A DNA stretch of 64,000 nt from Ampelocalamus luodianensis (taxonomy: Eukaryota > Streptophyta > Magnoliopsida > Poales > Poaceae): the NCBI GenBank assembly GCA_036346255.1, contig CM070628.1, forward strand, positions 9,191,840 to 9,255,839, read 5' to 3'. The translations under genes and the position numbers were made by a program. Shown here one piece after another: positions 12,152-23,783 of this stretch. The notes below the pieces were generated by a model. It was not told the DNA's origin, made no database searches, and saw only the letters and a list, made by a program, of their open reading frames with translations. How positions within the stretch are numbered: the stretch's first letter is position 1; each line of letters begins with the position of its first letter.

Positions 12152-12396
12152 TGTTGAGTTTGAGTGTGATACGAATTCAGTTTCCTACTCTAATTCATAG
12201 TTTTGCTTCTACACAGAATCTTTCATTTACAACTATAAATATATCTCTATGCTTCATAGGGAAAAGCAGGAGTTTCATTGTAAACATATTTTTATATAGC
12301 GATATTACTGTCATACACTCGTAGTTTTTTCTCGAAAGAGTTTTTCACATAAAATTTGTGTCTTTCATTCCTATTTTTACTGTATTATTTACAACA
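12152..12396 (+). repeat. 5' LTR of the plus-strand copia element
   Basis: Begins TGTTGAGTTTGAGTGTGATA and ends in ACAACA. It contains a TATA-like box CTATAAAT at 12233-12240, which would make the start of R about 30 bp later. It aligns over its whole length with 17361-17600. Confidence 0.92.
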
Positions 12397-12398
12397 AG

Positions 12399-12410
12399 TG
12401 GTATCGAGCA
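12399..12410 (+). other. Primer binding site (initiator tRNA-Met type)
   Basis: TGGTATCGAGCA lies 3 nt after the 5' LTR. It matches the usual plant copia PBS TGGTATCAGAGC apart from one missing base. Confidence 0.75.
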
Positions 12411-12419
12411 TAGGAGATT

Positions 12420-13740
12420 TGAAGAATAAACATTCCCGTGACTCACGAGATGCAATCCGAATCGGCGTCGAATTCAAGGTCGTCTCCGCGTCAAAGACAA
12501 GGAGCAGTTGTTTCTCCGCAAGGAATCAAGCAAAAAGCATGAGAAAAAACATTAAACCCAAAAAAGAGCAGGCAAAGATTCTGTCGGCTGGCTTTAGTTC
12601 TTGAATTCGTCCTGACGGAAAATGCTACATACACACACCAAGTGATTTGCTAAGCACACACGAGCAAGCATACTAGCAACTCCGGTCTTCATTGCTTCGC
12701 GTACACAGAAGTGTACCCAAGATTCTGGGAATTCTTTGCTAGGTACACATAGGTTTGCACCAGCAAATTTGGGATTTCTTCCGCATTGCGACTTTGAAGT
12801 ATGATCTTCCATTGCTGGATCGTGACACGAGATATTCTCTATGGCAAGTCAAGATAAGATATGTTCTTGCACAACTCGATTTGGATGATACTTTATTGGG
12901 GATCGATAAAATGCCCACCGCATGATCTCTTGAGTAGAAGCAAAGAAAAGATCGTAAGATCTTATCTCATATTCATATTCGTCTATCAAATAATATTCTG
13001 CACAAGGTTTTGAAGGAGAAGACCGCTGCTGCATTATGGTTGAAACTAAAGCAGATTTGCATAACCAAAGATCTTACCGGTAAGATGCATTTAAAGCAGA
13101 AGCTTTATTCGCACAGGATGGCGGAAGGTGGGCCATTATTGAACCACCTGACAGCATTCAAAGAAGTAGTCTTGGATGTCGAGTCTATGAAGGTAAAATA
13201 TAAGGGGCAATTCGCTATATGCCACCGAATAACTTTAGATCTTCACAATATGCCACTGGTGTCTCACTGACATATGGGTCTTGAACCCACATGTCAACCT
13301 CACAATAAGTGACATATTGTGAATGATGTAATTATTCAGTAGCATATTGTGAATTTTCTTAAAATATAATGATGAAGATTTTGGTCTTATTCTTTTATGC
13401 TCGTTGTCTAGTTCATACTTTATGTTCAGTGATACTATTCTATATAGTCAAGATGCCCTTACACTTAATGAAGTCTATGCAACACTACATGTGAAGGAAA
13501 AGATGAAACTCATGGTTTCAACGAAAGTTCAAATTCGCATGCAGAAGGCCTAATTGTCCATGGCAAACAACAGGAGAGGAGTTCAAACCGCGATTCATGA
13601 GGCAAAAACTCAAGCAGAAATTACAAAGGCATATAAAAATCTAAAGGCAGATACAAGTTGTGCAAGTATTGCAAGAAAGATGAACACAACATATCTGAGT
13701 GTTGGTGGCTAAAAAAAAGGAGAAAATGAATACAAGAGGA
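12420..13740 (+). pseudogene. Copia gag (broken, split by a MITE)
   Basis: Recognisable gag text includes YSLWQVKIRYVLAQLDLDD (about 12832-12888), then TAAALWLKLKQICITKDLTG (13022-13081) and KMHLKQKLYSHRMAEGG, a copia capsid (UBN2-type) fold region. A 157 bp MITE interrupts it at 13204. After the MITE, coding resumes with SYFMFSDTILYSQDALTLNE-type sequence (about 13400-13470). A CCHC zinc knuckle CKYCKKDEHNISEC lies near 13660-13702. Stops occur throughout. Confidence 0.82.
13204..13360. mobile_element. Short MITE with 9 bp target duplication (Mutator-like?)
   Basis: The 9 bp AAAATATAA occurs at 13195-13203 and 13361-13369, directly flanking 157 bp that breaks the copia gag. The ends are imperfect inverted repeats (left GCTATATGCCACCGAATAA, right complement ACAATATGCTACTGAATAA). 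The 9 bp duplication fits Mutator-like elements. The outermost bases match poorly, so the exact superfamily is not certain. Confidence 0.6.
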
Positions 13741-13789
13741 TGATGCTAAAGCCACCATTGTTACTAAGTAAGATTCTGATGGAGATGTT

Positions 13790-15170
13790 CTCGTTGTCTT
13801 TGCTGGTAATTCTAAAATCGGTGATGAATGGATTCTTGATACAGCTTGCACTTTCCACATGGGTTTGAACCGAGATTGGTTCATGAATTATGAAGCTACA
13901 CCAAGTGGTTCAGTGTTAATGGGTGATTATTCACCATGCAAGATTGTAAACATTGGTTCTATTCAGATCAAGATGTTTGATGGCACTATCAGAACTTTAT
14001 CGGATGTTCAACAAATTCTGGATTTGAAGAGAAATCTTATCTCGCTGAGTACTCTTGATGCTAAAGGGTACAACTATTCAGGTAGAGACGGAGTTCTGAA
14101 GATCTCTAAAGGATCGCTTGTTGTGATAAAAGGTCATATGAAAGCTGTCAAATTGTATCATCTGCAAGGTACTATAAATTTAGGTAATGCTTTTGTTACG
14201 TCAAATAAATCATCTGATTCTAATGCTACTAATCTTTGGCATATGCGTTTGAGGTATATGAGTGAAATTGGTATGATGGAGTTATGCAAAACAAGACTCG
14301 TTAATGGTCAAAGCATCAATAAGTTGAAGTTTTGTGAACATTATGTCTTCGACAAGCAAAAGAGGAAGAAGTTCACCACACAACAATTCACTCTATAAAA
14401 AGCTTATTGGATTATGTTCACTTTGATTTGATGGGAGAATCTCATGTTCCATTCCTTGGAGGTGCTGGCTACATGTTGACCATAACTGATGATTATTAAA
14501 GAAGAGTTTGGCCATATTTCGTGAAGCACAAATTGGATATGTTCAAGACTTTCAAGGAGTGGAAGATTATGATTAAAAAGTAAGCTGGTAAGCATGTCAA
14601 AAAGCTACGTACTGATAATAGCTTGGAGTTCTGTTCTGGAGAATTTGAAACATTATGCAAATTAGATGGCGTTGTGAGACATTACACTGTCACAGCTGCT
14701 CCTTGGCAAAATGCTGTTATCGAACGCCTGAACAGAACTATTATGGAGAAGGTATGTTGGATATTATCTAACTCCGGCTTATCTAGGATATTGGACTGAA
14801 GCCACATCCACTGCTTGTTATTTGATCAATCGATCACCCAACCTGGCAATATATAAGAAGACTCCAATTGAGGTATGGTCTGGTTCTCCAGCGGATTATT
14901 TAAATTTTAGAATATTTGGATATCCTGCTTATGCTCATGTTAACAATGGTAAATTGAAGCCTAGAGCCTCTAAATGAATTTTCCTTGGTTATAAATTTGG
15001 TGCAAAAATATATAAATTGTGGAACCATAAAACTAAAAAGGTGGCTATTAGCAGAAGTATTACTTTTGATGAATCTCCTATGTTGCATAATAAGCTATCT
15101 ATTGATGTTCTCGTTGAGAAGCAGATGAAATCAAGTATGTAGATGGAGCATATTATTGATTCAGGATCTA
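13790..15170 (+). pseudogene. Copia protease and integrase (broken)
   Basis: The protease active-site region is DEWILDTACTFHM (about 13820-13860). Here the D-T/S-G-type aspartic triad reads D-T-A, as in many plant copia elements. GAG-pre-integrase follows (LWHMRLRYMSEIGMMELC, HxxxC region CEHYVFDKQKRKKF, about 14236-14380). The integrase core starts at VHFDLMGESHVPF (about 14416) and includes LRTDNSLEFCSGEFE (about 14611) and AAPWQNAVIERLNRTIMEKV (about 14700), which hold the second Asp and the Glu of the DDE triad. IFGYPAYAHV and FLGYKFGAKIYKLW mark the C-terminal end. Stops occur at about 14398, 14500, 14581, 14976 and 15140. Confidence 0.87.
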
Positions 15171-15349
15171 TACCAGAAGCCAAAAAGAAAAAACATACAT
15201 TATGTTCCTGTTGTCTTTCAATCACTACAACGTTCCATTGCAGCCGACAAACCTGAAAGAAATACTCAAGCTCTCAAAATATTGATTGTAGAAATTGATG
15301 TTGTTACTTATGCTTTGAATGTGGCAGAAAAAATTGAAGGTACTGCAGA

Positions 15350-17262
15350 ACCTTCCACTTATTCAGATGTTGTCTCTTCTAGTGATTCAGAGAGATGGAT
15401 GGCCGCTATGCATGATGAGATGCAATTTCTTGAGAAGAATGATACTTGGGAGCTAATCAAGCTGCCAAATGATAAAAAGGTTATTCGTTGCAAATAGATC
15501 TTCAAAAAGAAAAAAAAATATTTCACCAATAGAAAAGGTTAGTTATAAGGCAAGGCTCATTGCTAAAGGATTCAGCCAAATTACAGGTATTGATTTCACA
15601 GATGTCTTTTTCCTAGTTGTGGAGCATAGTTTCATTCGTACTTTACTCAGCATAGTGGCTATGCATGATTATAAACTTGAACAAGTGGACGTGAAAAAAT
15701 ATGTTCTTACATGGGGAATTGGATAAAGATATTTATATGGAGCAACTGGAAGGTTTTGTCTTTCTGGAAAGGAGAATTATACTTACAAGTTGAAGCAATC
15801 TCTTTATGGTTTGAAGCAATCATCCAGAGAGTGGTACAAGAGATTTGACTCATTAATGATCTCTCGAGATTTCAAAGATCCAATTATGACAGTTGTGTTC
15901 ATTTGAAGACTGTTAATGACCCAACTATTTATTTGCTCCTATATGTTGATGATATGTTGAGTGCCACAAAAGACAAGGCAAAAATTTCAAAGTTTAAAGC
16001 ACAATTGAGCAGTGAATTTGAGATGAAGGATCTCGATGCAGCAAAGAAGATTCTTGGTATAGAAATTACCAGAGATAGACGGTTTGAAAAATTATACTTA
16101 AGTCAGAAAGGATATATTAAGAAAGTTTTTTTGCTATTTCAACATGTATAAGACCAAACCGGTGAATAATCAGTTAGCTGCACATTTCAAACTTTCTTCA
16201 GTGTCATGTCCAAAGTTAGATGATGAAGTTGAGTACATGTCTAGAGTTCCATTTATCATTGCAGCTGGTTCACTTATATATGTCATGGTATGTTCTCGCC
16301 CTAATTTATCTCAATCATTGAGTGTTGGTAGTATGTACATGGCCAATGCTGGCAAAGAGCATTGGAAAGCAGTTCAAAGGATTTTTCATATAATTGCGGG
16401 GCACATCTTATGCTTTTTTACAGTTTGGGAATGCTAAAAATGGAATCATTGATTATGTGGACTCAGATTTTGTTAGAGATTTAGATAAGAGAATATCTCT
16501 TACTAGTTATGTATTCATTATTGGAGGATGTGTCGTTAGTTGGAATGCAAGCATGCAAGCTATTGTTGTCTTTTCCACTACAGAAGCCGAGTATATAGTT
16601 ATTTCTGGAGCTTGCAAAGAAGTTATATGGCTAAGATGTTTATTTACTAAGCTTTGTGAAAGTACGTCTTGCACTACAATATTCAGTGACAGTCAAAGCG
16701 TTATTTGCCTTATGAAGGATCAGATGATTCATAAGAGAACGAAGCACATTGACATCAGATATCAGTACATTTGAGGTGTCATCGCCCAAGATGATATTAA
16801 AGTCAGCATAAGAGCATCTTTAGTGTATTGAACCGATATCGATTCAAAGTTATGCCACATAAGCATTTTAGGAACTGAGGTTATTTTTCTCCAATGTATT
16901 GAACCGATTCCTACTAATAACTAGGACCCACGTTATATTAAAAAACTACAAAATAATAATATCTTCTCTCAACCGCACTCTCTCCTATGTAGTTGTTTAA
17001 TGCTTATATGAATTGTTTAATGCTTTGAATCGATTCCTAACTAGGGTTCGGTTCCATGCATTTTTTTGTTGGAATCGACCCCTCCAGTGTATTGAATCGA
17101 TTCAATACCTTCTCTATCCTCATTTGAACCGACTAAAATACAACATTGGAGATGGTCTAATAAGTACTCATGATAATCCAGCTGATATGATGACAAAGCT
17201 AGTTTCTACCGTTAAGTCTGAGCAAAAGCTTTGCTCAAACTTAGTTGGTATCATTCGGTAGT
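15350..17262 (+). pseudogene. Copia reverse transcriptase and RNase H (broken, split by a Tourist MITE)
   Basis: RT starts around RWMAAMHDEMQFLEKNDTWE (15399), includes KARLIAKGFSQITGIDFTD (about 15551), YKLEQVDVK (15670), and carries the catalytic LYVDDMLSA near 15940, followed by FEMKDLDAAKKILGIEI. RNase H shows VSWNASMQAIVVFSTTEAEY (about 16534) and SDSQSVICLMKD up to RTKHIDIRYQYI (16770). A 346 bp MITE at 16812-17157 separates this from the C-terminal STHDNPADMMTK segment (17163-17262), which ends in LVGIIR and a stop. Multiple frameshifts and stops. Confidence 0.87.
16812..17157. mobile_element. Tourist-like MITE (346 bp, TSD TAA)
   Basis: The left end GAGCATCTTTAGTGTATTG and the complement of the right end GACCATCTCCAATGTTGTA are imperfect inverted repeats. 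The 3 bp TAA lies on both sides (16809-16811 and 17158-17160), as made by PIF/Harbinger-type transposases. The MITE disrupts the copia polyprotein between its RNase H and its C-terminus. Inside, the phrase TGTATTGAACCGAT recurs in variants. Confidence 0.72.
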
Positions 17263-17360
17263 TCTATGGACACTTGGCGCATAAGGTGTCCATGCTAATC
17301 TGTTTTGAGGAGATCACATTTTGTTTTGGCTACAAGAGGAATTCGTCTCAAGGTGGAGAT

Positions 17361-17600
17361 TGTTAAGTTTAAGTGTGATACGAATTTTTTCTACTCTAAC
17401 TTATAGTTCTACTCTACATGGAGTTTTTCATTTAGCACTATAAATATATCCATACAGTCCATAGGGAAGAGCAAGTGCTTCCTTGTAAACATCTCCTCAT
17501 ATAGTGATATTACCATCGTGCTCTGTGGTTTTATCCGAAATAGTTTTTTACGTAAAATTTGTGTTTCCCGTTCCTATTTTTCTGTGCGTTATTTGCACCA
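17361..17600 (+). repeat. 3' LTR of the plus-strand copia element
   Basis: Begins TGTTAAGTTTAAGTGTGATA right after a purine tract and ends TTATTTGCACCA. It is the partner of 12152-12396. Confidence 0.92.
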
Positions 17601-18440
17601 ATATTTGAAGTTTTCGCGCTTCTGCTGAAATCGCACACAAAGCAACATTGATCATATTGCTTCCTTCCCCCCCTTTTTTTTGTCCGGTTGTAGCTCAGTT
17701 TTACTACAGTTATGCGCAACTGGGGAACGATCTCCCCTGTGCATCCAAAGGGCCACCAATTCACGGTAATCCGTTTCAGCAATCACTTTTTCATGGCCCC
17801 TTCGTCTGGGCAAACCGACATCTTCATGAACTCACCAATGCTGCTGAGGAAAGGAGCACTGCATATGACTCTATGGCTGTAAAAAAATTTCAAATGCGGC
17901 CGTTAGCCATAGGATCAAGCACTTATTCCCCCGTGGCACTGTACCATACAAGGCACTTGTACAGTCGATGGTGAGGCTTCTCTGAACCGTAGCCCAGAAA
18001 AAATGTTTGCCAAATTATTTCTCCCGTTCATAGGTAGCTGCTGATCAGTAGATGTGTTGTTCAACTTCTTTTTCTAAGTTCAGTGACAGTCTAAGCCTAG
18101 GAACTTTTTCGTTCATCAATCTTTCTAGCTAAGCTTCGCAATAGTTCACCAAATGATATAAATGTTATAACAGAAAGTTATACAAAGTCTAACTTTCCCA
18201 TTTCTATGGCCCAATGACGATGTGTAAAGGAAATCAGGAATGAAAACAATCGTAGCATAAATACTCATTTCATACACTGCTGATCCAGAGATTCATTATC
18301 TGGCACAAAAGAAGCCGCAAGACGCTAAGCATGTACAGAGATTTTCTGAAGAACTTCAGTACAGGCTACAAAACTAGTCATCAGTTGTCATACTCTTAGA
18401 TCTCCAAGGTATGATCATCAGTTGTTAGTTTCCCCACATT
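17601..18440. other. Flank between copia 3' LTR and the MSL10-like gene
   Basis: No gene is seen. The right part (about 18200-18440) should hold the 3' untranslated region of the minus-strand MSL10-like gene. The rest is unassigned intergenic sequence with a C/T run near 17668-17682. Confidence 0.5.
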
Positions 18441-21400
18441 CTATCTGCTCTGGCCAACAGCGATGGGCAATGGATTTGGGCTGACATAGCTAAGCTCAAC
18501 TTTTTGGGGCAGAAGGTGGTATCTAATGGACATCTCCTCGAATATTTTCTTTAGTTCCATGACGAGCTCAGATCTCCTGATGTTCTTCTCCCGGATATTC
18601 TGGAAGTTCATCGTGTGCTGGACACACAGAGACATGTTGATCTTGTTCACGTCCAAGATGTCCTTTAAGTTTACCGTGTGGACAGGGTTCCAGTGAGTTG
18701 GTTTGCTCTCTATGTACCTGAAAGCCCAAAGAATTGACCAATGACAACTGATAACATGGATCAAACGAACATGCAGTGAAGTTCAGATAACTTATTTTTT
18801 ATTCATACCATATGCAGATTTGCATATCCATATATGAACAACTACTGAACTACACCCCTCTGGAGTTCAGATATACAGAGTGCTGGCAGCAGATTTGCTT
18901 AAGAACAATGTTTGGAATAAGATGAAATGTGAAAACGGAGACAAAGTTTAAGAATTCACCATTTAATTCTGGACCTCAAAGTTCCAATGCTCTCAATTGA
19001 AGTTGAAACACCAATGGCAAAGTCGATGGTGTCATACATGTTAGGGCTTCGGTAAAAGTTGCTGATTGGCTTTGTAGACAATACAGAGTTTGGATAATAT
19101 ATCTTCTCATTGTCATGCTTCAAGAAAACAGTGGTTAATATATTCATTTCTTCGACAACCATCTATCATCAGTGTAGATACATGTCAATATCATAACTTA
19201 ACATGAAAGATCAATGAAAACAGGAACTGAGAACAGGGTGGTCTGGAAGTGACCTGTACTCCATCGATGACACAGCGGTCGCCAACATCAAATGGATGCA
19301 TGATGAATACAAATATAAGGGCCTCAAATACAGTCTTGCATGCATTTCCAAATATGAATACCACAACTAGAAGCTGGGATGAGATGACAACAAGGATCTT
19401 GGTTGTCGCGATGCCCATCAACAACAGAGTGATGATGATGGTTACAATAATGACTAACACTCTGATCAGGTTGTGAAGTTGCATAACTGCGGTTTTTGTG
19501 TCATTCAGAGAATGCCCTAGTGATTTGCGGTCAAGGTATGCCTTTACCTGGGAGTAAAATAACAATCAGTCAAGCAAACAGATAACTTTCAAGTACAGAT
19601 CAAGTTTATCCATGTTGAGGCATCAAAATATACAAGACATATCAGCTCTTGCTATTTTGTAGTATCATGTATTACTTTCCTTTCAAAGAAATTAAATGAT
19701 TTACCAGAAGAAGAAAAAATATTGCTTGTTACTTGTTAGATGCCAAAAAAAGGCTACACAAGGTGATCATAAAGAAGCTACCATAATGTTCAAACTCTGT
19801 AACTTTAAGTTATGTTTTGCATGTATTACTCCAATTCTTTTTTTCTTCAAACAGTATTACTTCAATTCTAGATTTCTATTATTACAAAGGGCACATCACA
19901 CCCACAATTCTGACCGCTGCAGGTGAAGTGAAACTAAAATGCAAAACATGAAACATTTGAACCAATCTATAAAGACCCCCTATGACTTCTTAGATAGAAC
20001 AAAAACGAAAATTGTGATTGTGTTTGAGCTTTCCGTTACCACCCAGTTCTTCAGAGCAGACTTTTTTATCTTCCCCGTCTCTGACGCCCCCTCAAACATC
20101 GGAAGCACCAAGTCCACCTCCTCCTTGGTGAAAAATCTCAGCAGGTCCACCTCCTCAATGTGCCTACACCAACAAACAATGTCACATATTGAAATATGTC
20201 TACAGAGAAGAATGGACTACTGAGCAATCATAATCGTCCTCACTTATAGCCGGGCCTTGCAACATTCTTGAAAATGGCATTCGCCGCTGCCTTCGCCTCC
20301 CGCTCACTATTTATCTCCTTATCCTTCTGCTCCATGCCATCAACCTCATCAAAGCTCTCAATAGTATGAGATATTGTTGAGAGCCTCGAGCTTAGGATCG
20401 CCGTGATCAGCCCTTTCATCGTCCATGCCGACACTTTCTCCTGGCTCATCCTCCTTAGTTTTGCGACATCGATCACCTCCGGCACTCCTTTCTCCTCCTT
20501 CGCCCTGCTGAAGCTCACCCGACCAAGTCCGCTGCCCTCCCGCCCCACATTCTCCGCCAGCTCCATCACCGGCGGGCCCGACAGCGTCTGCAGAACGTAC
20601 TGGTGGAACACGCTCTCCTGGATCCGATCAAAGAACGCCTTCCGGTGGAAGGTGGACGCGATCACCTTCATGAGGAAGGTCTTGACCACCCAGATGACCG
20701 ATCCGATCAGCACGGAGGCGAGGAACCTCGAGACGTAGTTGAGGATCCTGGCCGTCTTGGGCGGGCGCCCGAGGTCGCGGTCGAAGAGCTGCGACCAGGC
20801 GATGAGCACGAGCGCGAGCCAGAGGCAGACCTGGACGCTCGTCTTGAGCCCGAACACGAAGTAGAGCACCTTGTCGCGGAGCAAAAAGTTGCGCTCGATG
20901 AGGAAGACGAGGAGCGTGACGAGCCACTGGCTGACGAGGTGGCCGGAGAAGAGAGCGATGACCATGACGCACCACTTCCAGATCTCCAGCCCCCACACTT
21001 GGCGCCCCTGCAGCGGCCGCACCACGAGGCTGACCACGAGCAGCGCGAGGAAGAGGACGAGCACGGAGAGTTCGAGCGCGAGGCGAACCCTGCGGCGGCA
21101 TCGGGCCGCGGAGGCGGAGGCCGGGGCGCCCTCCTTGCGGAAGACGTCCTCATCGTCGTCAGCGTCGGCGGGGGTGTGCGGCGTGGAGGCGGGAGCCCCC
21201 GCAGCGCGAGGGGTCTGCGAGGCGGAGGGGTGGGCGGGGGAGGGATGGGGGGAGGATGCCCCGGGGCCAGGAGGGGTGGGCGGCTCGACGAAGCGGGACT
21301 TGGGCTTGGAGAGCGTGGAGCGGCGGCGGAGGAGCGCGGCCGAGGCGGGAGGGAGCGGCGGGCGCGAGGGGCTCGAGCTCAGGGGCTTCTCGGGGTTTTG

Positions 21401-21547
21401 AGGGGGTTTTGGGGCATCAGCCGCCGAGGAGTTCGGCTGCTGTTGCTGCTGCTGGTGGTTTGGGTGGTGGGGCTGGGGTTGGTCGGGCGGGATAAGGAGG
21501 ACGAGGTCGGCATTGGCGAGCCTGGCGTTGGCGTTGGCCGGGTCCAT
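18441..21547 (-). CDS. Mechanosensitive channel of small conductance, MSL10-like (5 exons)
   Basis: Exons on the minus strand are 21547-20244, 20163-20040, 19547-19254, 19162-18960 and 18717-18441. All four introns are GT-AG (80, 492, 91 and 242 bp). The joined CDS is 2202 nt (733 residues, TAG at 18443-18441), about the family's usual size, and the frame is kept across every junction. The start chosen gives MDPANANARLANADLVLL; the frame is open 93 codons further upstream, but that part is not family-like. The Pro/Ser-rich N-terminus (with six Gln near residue 32) is followed by membrane segments at about 157-176, 191-217, 232-254, 272-295, 503-524 and 526-548. The MscS pore helix carries FIFGNACKTVFEALIF, then HPFDVGDRCVIDGVQ and the soluble C-terminal domain. 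Plant MSL10-type channels sit in the plasma membrane and open under membrane tension. No break is seen, so it is probably functional. Confidence 0.94.
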
Positions 21548-22920
21548 GGGCGCCGCGCACGCGCGGCGGCGGACGCAACCGCGGGTTGGGAAAACGCTTG
21601 GGTTTTGGGCTTTGAGGCGATGAGGAAGCGGTGCGGCGGCTGCAGCGGGAGTGGCCAGTGGGGAGTGGTGGGGTGGTGAAGGCGTGAAGCGCGAGGGGTA
21701 GGTGCCGTGGTGCGTGGGGATGGGGATGGGGATGGGGATAGGGAGACAGGTGCCGGACTGCCGGTGGCCGTTTTTGAAGTTTGAGCCCAACGAAATAAAC
21801 AAAGGACAATGAAAGCTGCGGCGCACTTCGGCCGGAACCGGTTAATTCAACTCGTCTGGCTGCCCGTGCCGTTCATCGTTTTGCCGGCCACGCCTTTGCC
21901 TAGGCCCGGGTTTCACGCTTCTTGTTTCTTGCTCGTGCACTAAACCCAAGCGAACTGACTATCAACACACCACTATCAACCATTTGGTTTGAAGAAAAAA
22001 AACACAACTATCATTTAGGTCCTGTTTGCAATATATAGTAATTTTATGCATTTTGTCAGGAACGAAAATGTCGAAGGAGCACTACTGTTTTCTGGCCCCA
22101 ATATTTGTGTAAAAACATTTTACTGCTCTAAAATAAGTATAACAAGCGGTGGTTTCTCGTTGGTTGGAAAAACAAGTACTACTGTTTTTGTCTTGAAGGT
22201 TAGTTTTGGTATACAGGAGGGATCCGGGTCTTTGTATTATTATAGAGACCTACTGTGTGAACAGTATTTTGTGAGGAGATAAACAGTGTTCTGCAATGAA
22301 CTGTGGCAAAATACTGCGGCAACAATGAAATATGCACTATATCAAAAACTATAGTGATTAATCTAGACCTTCGATTTTTTATTCAATAGTAGAGCTCACT
22401 TCTAATGCCATGTAGATCTTCAATGCAAGGATCTCGGACCGTAGGATGCTATAGGGTAATTCAATGAATATCGTCTTCTTGTGTCAAGTCATGGCTTAGA
22501 ATGCTGAAAGAGTTGTTGGTGGGTAAATATATAAATAAAAAGTTGTGAAAGTTCAGCGCTACTTTGTATTAAAAAATAAAGTCATTAGACACTTATGATA
22601 ACTGTCTCTCTCGAAGATTCCTGTTATTTATCGCTGAAGTAGGAACGGTTAATCTTTTCATCGGGTGACCACTAGCCAAACAATGTTGGTCCTGAACGGT
22701 TATATCCAATGTGCCAGTGACAATCTCTATACACAACTACTCGACTCTTTTGAGTTAAAGCGGAGAAAAGAGGTCAAGTCCGGCAATTGATGGATGTGCA
22801 GAATGTGGCTCAGCATGAGAAGCAATGTCGCATTCAATACTACTCGTAAAGATCTTTGGTAGGCAAACGGAATTTCACGACAAGACTTGATGCGAGTTTG
22901 GCATCTCAAAGATTTCTACT
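21548..22920. other. Upstream region of the MSL10-like gene
   Basis: This should hold the 5' UTR and promoter of the minus-strand channel gene. The first 300 bp are GC-rich and open in the channel's frame up to 21826. No clear TATA box or further gene was recognised in 21830-22920, which is AT-rich intergenic sequence. Confidence 0.45.
21716..21739. repeat. (GGGGAT)4 microsatellite in the MSL10-like 5' leader
   Basis: Four consecutive GGGGAT units lie about 170 bp upstream of the chosen start codon. The plus strand, the template strand for this gene, has four G-runs spaced by two bases, which could form a G-quadruplex. Confidence 0.85.
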
Positions 22921-22922
22921 AC

Positions 22923-23195
22923 AAAGAAAAGGTGGTAGTAAGACCTAATTAAACTTTTATAATACGCTATGACTCTGAGCTTACCATGGATTGGTGAGCA
23001 CTGAGGAGCAGTTAGTAGATAATGGTACTTTTAAGTGCAAGTGGTTATAGTAGTACTCGTCAAAGAAACGGTAGTAGTAAGAGCTAATTAAACTTTTTAT
23101 AATACGCTATGACTCTGAGCTTACCGTGGATTGGTGAGCACTGAGGAGCAGTCGGAGATAATGGTAATTTTAAGTGCAAGTTGTTATAGTAGTAC
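22923..23195. repeat. Tandem duplication, unit 139 bp, two copies
   Basis: Copy 1 starts at 22923 and copy 2 at 23062. Both carry TAATACGCTATGACTCTGAG, then GGATTGGTGAGCACTGAGGA and TTATAGTAGTAC. The copies differ by few substitutions and short indels, so the duplication is recent. No ORF is involved. Confidence 0.88.
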
Positions 23196-23783
23196 ACTAG
23201 TAGGATAGACTGGCCGCGTGGAGTGTCCGTGATCTTGTACGGAATGTACGCGATCGCTGCTACTAGTACACGTTGCGAATTCAAGAATCAGACGATTGTG
23301 CCGGCGACGTGCCACGTTTTTGGAAGGCCCGCATGTGCGCGCGACTGCGTGCGTTCGTGGCGAATGAATGGAGTCTGGTGGAGTGGTGGTGGGTGACGGG
23401 CTGACGGCACAGCAGTCGCCGCACTGCTGCGGTGTTGCCGGTGCGTGCTGTGGATTCCGCAGCGGATTGACAGCGGCGTCGTGATGGAGCAGCCTGATCC
23501 GCCTTTTTTTCCCCATTTTTTTTCCTAAGAGCAGAGGATGAGCCGCTGGTCCTGCGTGGGGCACACGGTCACGCACCGCACCTGCACAGGTACCCACGCA
23601 GCCACGTTGCTCTGCTGTTTGACTGTAGAGTATCAAGAACTCTTTGACCAACCGATCGGCGCTCTCTTTTCTTCTTTTTTGTTGTTTGCCCTTCCAAGAA
23701 AGAAACACAACCTTGCAACCAGATAAAAAAAACATGAAAAAGGAAGAGGTGCGCACTTACCAGTGTCTAGGGTCGTTTGGTTC
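23196..23783. other. Intergenic sequence left of the MULE
   Basis: Mixed GC content with several short ORFs on both strands, none with a recognisable domain. No RNA gene or repeat family was identified. Confidence 0.4.

Larger units (their letters stand above)
12152..17600 (+). mobile_element. Ty1/copia retrotransposon with both LTRs (5449 bp)
   Basis: Two LTRs of 245 and 240 bp (12152-12396 and 17361-17600) flank an internal region with a primer binding site, copia-order gag-PR-INT-RT-RNaseH and a purine-rich tract (AAGGTGGAGA) just before the 3' LTR. The flanking duplication is GTATT/ATATT (12147-12151 and 17601-17605), one mismatch. The LTRs differ at dozens of aligned positions and all ORFs contain stops, so the insertion is old. 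Two MITEs have inserted later, at 13204-13360 and 16812-17157. Confidence 0.93.

Noticed and set aside
20603..21679. 358-codon plus-strand ORF opposite the channel gene
   Set aside because: It is the antisense of the GC-rich channel exon 1; composition is charged and repetitive, while the minus strand gives a clear conserved protein with correct splicing.
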